From: an uncultured Eubacteriales bacterium | GTDB taxonomy: Bacteria > Bacillota > Clostridia > Peptostreptococcales > Anaerovoracaceae | Assembly: GCA_902796875.1 (NCBI GenBank) | Contig: CADBQT010000026.1 | Coordinates: forward strand, 1-9,710 | Direction: 5' to 3' | DNA length: 9,710 nucleotides | Shown here: in pieces, positions 4,848 to 9,710 of the stretch | Layout of the letters: the number at the start of each line of letters is the position of its first letter | Position numbering within the stretch: position 1 is the first letter of the stretch | Notes under the pieces: model-generated | The model's input: only the letters and a program-made list of their open reading frames with translations | Databases searched by the model: none | Told to the model about the DNA's origin: nothing | Program-made: the position numbers and the translations under genes

Positions 4848-6164
4848 ATGGAAGACAACACGAATCTGGAAACGATGGAAACCATGGAAACGACGGAGAC
4901 CCCCGAAGCGGTGGAGATCGCGGAAGACGTGATCATTGATGCGCCGGTCGAGCCGGAAGCTCCCGTTGTGGAAGCGGCGGCTCCCGCAGCCCCGGTCGCC
5001 CAGCAGGCTCAGCAGGCCCAGCCGGCGCCGGCGGTGCAGAGCGACAAGTTCACCCAGGAGGAGATGGATAAGATCCGCCAGTATGCGGACACCATCGATC
5101 TGGAGGACACGGGGATGGTGCTCCAGTACGGCGTAGGCGCCCAGCAGAAGCTGGCGGAGTTCTCCGAGTCGGCCCTGGCTTCGGTGAAGACCAAGGAACT
5201 GGGCGAAGTCGGCGACCTGCTGGTGGACCTGGTCACGGAGATCAAAACCAGCGGCGAGGAGAAAAAAGGCATCTTCGGCGTATTCAAGAGCGCAGAGAAG
5301 AAGCTGGAGGAGAAGAAAGCCAGATACACGGAGAGCGAGAAGAACGTGGACAAGATCGCCGATGCCCTCCAGGATCATCAGGTCATCCTGCTGAAGGACA
5401 TCGCCCTGCTGGATCGGCTCTATGACAAGAACCAGAAGTACTTCAAGGAACTGTCCATGTATATCGAGGCCGGCAAGATCCGGCTCCAGGAAGTCCGCAG
5501 CGGAGAACTGATGGAACTTCAGCGGAAGGCGGAAGCCAGCAAGCTGCCGGAGGACGTCCAGGCTCTGGACGATCTGAACAGCAAGTGCGAGCGCTTTGAG
5601 AAGAAGCTTTATGATCTGGAACTGACCCGGACGGTGGCCCTGCAGATGGCCCCCCAGATCCGGATGGTCCAGAACAACGACACCCTCATGTCGGAGAAGA
5701 TCCAGTCCACCCTGGTCAACTCCCTGCCTCTCTGGAAGAGCCAGATGCTGCTGGCTCTGGGACTGGCCCACTCTCAGGAAGCGGCCAAGGCTCAGCAGAT
5801 CGTCACCGACGCCACCAACCAGATGCTGATCCAGAACGCGGAGACGTTGAAGGACGCCACCATCACATCCGCCAAGGAATACGAGAGAGGGATCGTGGAT
5901 ATGGAAACACTGGAAAAGACCCACGCCAGCCTGATCACCACCATGGACGAAGTCCTGAAGATCCAGGACGAGGGCAGGACCAAGCGGCGTGAAGCGGAGA
6001 GCGAACTGCGCCGTCTGGAGGACGAGCTGCGTCAGAAGATCATGTCCGCGACGGCGGCATCGGTCAATGGCGCTACGGGCCAGACTCAGAACGAGCCGGC
6101 GGCCCCGGCATCCATCAGGGTGGACGCCTCCAGCGACGACCCCTTCGGCCTGTACGTGGAATAA
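4848..6164 (+). CDS. telA: TelA/YaaN-family (toxic anion resistance) protein
   Basis: A 438-residue cytosolic coiled-coil protein of the TelA family, members of which are linked to tellurite and cell-envelope stress resistance by an unclear mechanism. Residues 1-65 are an acidic then Ala/Pro/Gln-rich tail without family similarity. The TelA domain spans about 66-400. It shows the charged helical middle (ALQDHQVILLKDIALLDRLYDKN, 174-196), then the hallmark C-terminal half: IQSTLVNSLPLWKSQMLLALGL (285-306), VTDATNQMLIQNAETLK, ERGIVDMETLEKTHASL and IQDEGRTKRREAESELRRLEDEL. A short disordered tail ends in DDPFGLYVE. I chose ATG 4848 because GGAAGGA lies just upstream; an in-frame TTG at 4824 has no site. 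It follows the xpaC-like gene and ends at a terminator, so the three genes probably form one unit. Confidence 0.9.
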   Translation: MEDNTNLETMETMETTETPEAVEIAEDVIIDAPVEPEAPVVEAAAPAAPVAQQAQQAQPAPAVQSDKFTQEEMDKIRQYADTIDLEDTGMVLQYGVGAQQKLAEFSESALASVKTKELGEVGDLLVDLVTEIKTSGEEKKGIFGVFKSAEKKLEEKKARYTESEKNVDKIADALQDHQVILLKDIALLDRLYDKNQKYFKELSMYIEAGKIRLQEVRSGELMELQRKAEASKLPEDVQALDDLNSKCERFEKKLYDLELTRTVALQMAPQIRMVQNNDTLMSEKIQSTLVNSLPLWKSQMLLALGLAHSQEAAKAQQIVTDATNQMLIQNAETLKDATITSAKEYERGIVDMETLEKTHASLITTMDEVLKIQDEGRTKRREAESELRRLEDELRQKIMSATAASVNGATGQTQNEPAAPASIRVDASSDDPFGLYVE

Positions 6165-6178
6165 AATACCGGAAGGAC

Positions 6179-6246
6179 AAAGCTCCGGAATCGAACCGCG
6201 GAAACACACCGGGTGTGATGAAGCGGCAGGTTCCGGAGCTTTTTTT
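6179..6246 (+). terminator. Intrinsic terminator after telA
   Basis: AAAGCTCCGGAA (6179-6190) pairs perfectly over 12 bp with TTCCGGAGCTTT (6231-6242), and the T run 6240-6246 follows. The 40-base interior can itself fold (CCGC with GCGG, and CACAC with GTGTG), giving a stacked hairpin. It starts 14 bases after the telA stop codon. Confidence 0.9.
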
Positions 6247-6272
6247 GCGGAGATTTTTTTGTGTAAAAACAC

Positions 6273-6300
6273 TTGTATAGTCCGGGCAAAAATGTATAAT
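6273..6300 (+). promoter_or_regulatory. Promoter of the large repeat surface protein gene
   Basis: A consensus -10 TATAAT at 6295-6300 is preceded at 16 bases by TTGTAT (6273-6278), which keeps the conserved TTG. It lies in an AT-rich island (about 6247-6355) that contrasts with the GC-rich genes around it. The predicted leader is about 70 bases. Confidence 0.65.
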
Positions 6301-6312
6301 ATTCATGAATAT
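6299..6312. promoter_or_regulatory. Perfect 14-bp palindrome at the transcription start
   Basis: ATATTCATGAATAT is fully palindromic and overlaps the end of the -10 hexamer and the expected start site, a classic repressor-operator position. Because the island is AT-rich, a chance palindrome is possible. Confidence 0.4.
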
Positions 6313-6378
6313 GCAAGTTTAATATTATTTAAGAAATAGTTAACAATATAAAATGGAGGGAAAGGATCAGGGAGAAAC

Positions 6379-9300
6379 ATGTATAAACTCTACAAAATCG
6401 TATTTGCGGTCATCCTGTCGACAGCTCTCGTATTCACGATGATGCCGACGACCGCCTACGTTGCCTTTGCAGAGGAAGGGCAGCCGGGCGAGGCTCAGGT
6501 CCAGGAACAGGAAAAGAAAGAAGAGCCTGCGGAGACCGAGGCCAAGGAAGAGCCCACGGAGCAGGAGAAGACGGATCCTCCGGAAACCAGTGAGGAGACG
6601 CAGGCGCCTGCCACCGAAGCGGAAGATTCCGGTGAGTCCGACCCCCAGGCAACGGAAGGGGAAAACAGCAAGGAAACCGAGCCCTCTGGCAGCGGCGAAT
6701 CGACGGAAAAGAAAGCCGGCGAAGATGCCACCAGCAAGGAATCGGAAAGCAGCGTAAAAGCTACTGATCCTTCGGCTACAGAAGAGAGTTCTACGGAAGA
6801 GGAAGAGGAATACCCGGCAATGACGCTGACTACGTCGGCGGGCGGAGTCAAGGTCACCCTCAAGGCACCCAAGGGAAGTCTCCCCAAGGGATCCAAGGTC
6901 AAGGCCCATCAGGTGGGATAGAAGTACATCAACGCAGTCGAGAACACTCTGGAAGCCCAGGGCCGCGAGATGACCGACGCGGTAGCCATCGACGTTACGC
7001 CGGTGGACAAGGACGGCAGGGCTGTCCAGCCGAAAAAGCCGGTCAGCGTGACCTTCTCCGGAACGGGCCTTGATATGGAAGCGGGCGGCTCGGTCAGCGT
7101 TTACCGCGTGTCCGACAGCGCCTCCAGCGTGACCAGGGTCTCCGGCGGCGGTTCGGCCAATACCCAGACCTTTACGGCTGACCACTTCACCATTTACGTA
7201 TCGACGGGAAGCGTCCAGGACCCCAACGGAGACGGCAAGGGCCCGAACACCCAGACTCATCCCTATGTTCTGGGACAGGGTGAGACGATCACGCTTAGAT
7301 CCAACGAAAGCCATTACTCCTGGGCATCCGGGACCACCAGCGCGGTCCGGGTCCAGCGTACCAGCAATACCCAGGCTACTGCCCAGAATGTGAATAACGG
7401 CAGTGATGATGTACTCGTCAGAGTAACTCACGGAAGCAGCCAGAGTGAAGAATATTGGATCCTCGCAAAGGGAACGAGGACATCTCATACCGTAAAATTC
7501 TATCTGAAGGATCCGGGTGAATCCACTTACACTCAAGTGGATTCCGCCGAGATCGATGACGGCGGCACGGCGACCCCGCCCTCGGAACCCACTTCCAAGG
7601 AGGATACGTCCGGCAGGACCTACAGCTTCGACGGATGGTATGAGGATGAGGCCTGCCAGACGCCGGCTGTCTTTACCAACATCACAGCAGACAAAAACTA
7701 CTACGCCGAATATAACATCGATCAGCATGCCGTGACCTTCAATCTGAAGGATGCCGGCGAAACCAGCTTCGTGAAGGTCGGTGATGACACCGTCGATGAC
7801 GGCGGCTCCGCTGCAGCACCGCCGGAACCTGCCAACAAAAAAGTCGACGGCAGCACGTACGAGTTCGACGGATGGTATGAGGATGAAGCCTGCCAGACGC
7901 CGGCCGTCCTCACCAACATCAAGGACGACAAGGATTATTACGCCAAGTACGATCTGGTGGGACATGATGTCACCTTCATGCTGAAGGACGCGGGACAGAG
8001 CAGTTTCGCAACAGTCACGACGGATATGGTAGAGGACGGCGCCGATGCAGAGGCACCGGATGAACCTGCGACCAAGACCGTTGAGGGCAAGAAATACGAG
8101 TTCAAGGGATGGTATGCGAATGAAGCCTGCACCGAGGATGCCGATCTCACCCGCATTACCGAGCCCAAGACTTTCTATGCCAAGTATGACCTGATGAATC
8201 ACAAGGTCACTTATATGCTGAAGGATGCGGGGGATACCACCTTCGAGAAGATCAAAGAAGAGACCGTGCAGTCCGGCTCCGATGCCGAGCCGCCGGATGA
8301 GTCTGCGACCAAGACCTATGAGGGCAGGACCTACACCTTCCAGGGGTGGTTTACAGACGAGGCCTGCACGGAACAGGCAACCCTTACCAACATTACAGAG
8401 GACAAGGTAGTCTATGCCAGGTATTCCCCCAAGGTGACCCTGACCTACGCGCAGAACAGTACGCCGGACCATGCCAATGTTCCGGATGCGGTGACGGATC
8501 TTGCAGGGACAAAAGTGACCCTTGGGACCGCTGCGAGGACAGGGCATGGATTCCTGTCATGGAACACCGAGCCGGATGGCGGCGGGACTCCCTATGGCGC
8601 CGGAACTCAGTTCACTCTGCCCGAAGAAGACGTCACACTCTATGCCCAGTGGGGCCCGGAGGAGAAGATCAACGTCATCTACCACACCAACTATCCGAAC
8701 GGAACGGATACTACGACCACGGAGACGGATGTTATCGGCGATAACCCTCATTATGTCGTGACGACATACATGCCCACGTATACGAACTATCTCTTTACCG
8801 GATGGTCCACCGATCCTAATGCGCCGATGGGCACATATGGACCGGAGACCTATTGTCCGACGGGTACGACAGACCTCAATCTCTATGCGATCTGGGTGGA
8901 ATACGATCCTTCCCACCTGCAGTATCAGTCTCTTACGGCAATGGGAAAGACCGTTCCGTATAACGGCAGTGAATATTCGATAGAAGACGTCGTAGAAATG
9001 GACACCGGCAGAGATTACCGTAAATACGGGACGCGGGGATATGTAAGGGTAAGTGATGTATCAGGATCCGAGATCTACCATCACATCTACGCATACATAA
9101 CGCCCATCAAAGCTTCCGGTACCGATGCGGGTACGTACGAGACGCCGATCGTCGCTCTTCTGTATACGCATAATGATTCGACGGACCAGTTCGATAAGCT
9201 CACGGAAAACGATCAGGGCATCCCGATCGACAATTATACCCTGAAGATCACGCCGGCCCAGTTTACCGTCAGCACGGACAGCGACACGAAGGCGTATGAC

Positions 9301-9710
9301 GGCACTGCGCTGACGGCGGGCGGAAAGGTGACCTTCAACGGTCAGGATTATCCCTTCACCCACGAAGGGACCGAAATAGAACTGGTCAACGGAGAGAAAG
9401 TGTTCATCAAGACCACCGGTACGCAGACGGAGGTCGGTCAATCCAGCAACGGCTATGAGATCGACTGGGATAAGTCTACGGCAGATAAGGATAACTACAC
9501 GGTCAATGAGGGAACCATCGGCACGCTGAAGGTCCTGGGCAATACGGTCAATTACATCGGCAACACCACCGACTCCTCTCTGGCCAACGTGCCGGAAGGC
9601 ACCAATACGGCCGGAATGGCATATGAGATCTCCGACCAGGTACCCACCAGAACGAATTATCAGTTCACCAAGTGGAACACCAAGTCGGGGGGCACCGGTG
9701 ATGACTACGA
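6379..9710 (+). CDS. Giant secreted InlB-type repeat surface protein, with an in-frame TAG at codon 181 and no end in the window
   Basis: The ATG at 6379, with AGGGAGA about 5 bases upstream, begins a signal peptide (MYKLYKIVFAVILSTALVF ... AYVAFA, cleavage near residue 31). An acidic Glu/Thr/Pro/Ser-rich stalk runs to about 146. A domain at about 149-275 contains VKVTLKAPKGSLPKGSKV and ends in ADHFTIYV, typical of clostridial surface proteins. An Ig-like segment follows (about 280-365), then four 79-80-residue InlB B-type repeats (370-685), two divergent ones (to about 840), an MBG-like region with KAYDGTAL (about 850-1053), and the start of another repeat. Codon 181 is TAG (6919-6921), inside the first domain. 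The frame then stays open for 929 codons with unchanged composition. It is probably a cell-surface adhesin; no wall anchor is visible because the C-terminus is outside. Translated conventionally only a 180-residue fragment would be made. It is therefore either a recently broken gene or one with amber readthrough. Confidence 0.8.
6919..6921 (+). other. In-frame amber codon interrupting the surface protein
   Basis: GTG GGA TAG AAG TAC: the TAG falls between HQVG and KYINAVENTLE. These are consecutive parts of one recognisable domain, so the frame itself is not shifted. A single base change from CAG, AAG, GAG, TGG or TAC would create it. The next in-frame ATG (6970) lies inside the domain, lacks a good ribosome site and would yield a product without a signal peptide. 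Confidence 0.9.
7486..8436 (+). repeat. Four tandem ~237-bp coding repeats (InlB B-type)
   Basis: Units begin at 7486, 7726, 7963 and 8200, each with His followed by a VxFxLKDAGxxxF-like strand, then a Tyr-x-Phe-x-Gly-Trp-Tyr/Phe segment, one EAC cysteine, and a closing YYAxY or similar. Lengths are 240, 237, 237 and about 237 bp. Units 1 and 2 are closest at DNA level: 7627-7666 and 7864-7903 differ at one base in 40. The pattern matches the Listeria-Bacteroides repeat found in secreted bacterial proteins. Confidence 0.85.
8431..8898 (+). repeat. Two divergent InlB B-type repeat units
   Basis: Two further units follow the regular four: residues about 685-760 (closing in LPEEDVTLYAQWG) and about 763-840 (FTGWSTDPNAPMGTYGPE, closing in LNLYAIWV). 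They keep the GW / SW-N and YAxW signatures but share little DNA identity with the tandem set. They are closer to the classic YAQW-ended form of the family. Confidence 0.7.
9541..9710 (+). repeat. Start of another InlB B-type unit, cut by the window end
   Basis: NTVNYIGNT followed by TNYQFTKWNTKSGGTG shows the opening strand and the F-x-x-WNT segment of the repeat family. It comes after the MBG-like region, so the repeat protein continues beyond base 9710 for an unknown distance. Confidence 0.65.

Noticed and set aside
4722..6272. A 516-codon minus-strand frame over telA
   Set aside because: The plus-strand product is a clear TelA family member with a ribosome site; the opposite frame is a Leu/His-rich shadow.
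6367..8547. A 726-codon open frame on the minus strand opposite the surface protein
   Set aside because: The plus strand shows a signal peptide and repeated InlB-type units in frame. The opposite frame has no known domain and no good start, and its length reflects codon bias of the repeats.

Overview
The window looks like chromosomal DNA of a GC-rich, low-oxygen Gram-positive bacterium, most likely a clostridial Bacillota. This is inferred from strong AAGGAGG-type ribosome sites, a lipoprotein signal, a neighbouring xpaC-telA pair, a PAS-AAA-HTH sigma-54 activator of the kind common in anaerobic Firmicutes, and a giant secreted protein built of Listeria-Bacteroides (InlB B-type) repeats. No rRNA, tRNA, CRISPR array or transposase was seen.

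Left part (1-2790, all minus strand). A CoA-acylating aldehyde dehydrogenase gene leaves the window at base 1. Its leader carries a near-consensus -24/-12 sigma-54 promoter (559-574). Upstream lie three copies of an inverted repeat, GATWCA-N4-TGAATC (738-753, 840-855, 859-874), which are good candidates for activator-binding sites. Directly upstream is the gene for a PAS-containing sigma-54 activator (873-2264) with its own terminator (784-805). Before that, in the same operon, is a 132-residue acidic protein of unknown function. Together these read as a local regulatory circuit: a ligand-sensing activator switches on an aldehyde-oxidising pathway beside it.

Middle (2682-3326). A gene-free divergent region holds four hairpins (eight alternating copies) of a TTTCAGCGGAAA element, with flanks that match within each pair. 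I cannot assign these to a known element.

Right-centre (3327-6246, plus strand). A three-gene unit encodes a TlpA/ResA-like thioredoxin lipoprotein, an XpaC-family protein with an added N-terminal beta-type domain, and a TelA-family protein. It ends in a clear intrinsic terminator.

Right part (6247-9710, plus strand). An AT-rich promoter region precedes a large secreted repeat protein that runs off the window. Its reading frame has a single in-frame TAG at codon 181. The same frame then stays open, with coherent domains, for another 929 codons. This is either a recent nonsense mutation or sequence error, or an amber codon that is read through. It is one of the two most interesting observations here; the other is the hairpin array.
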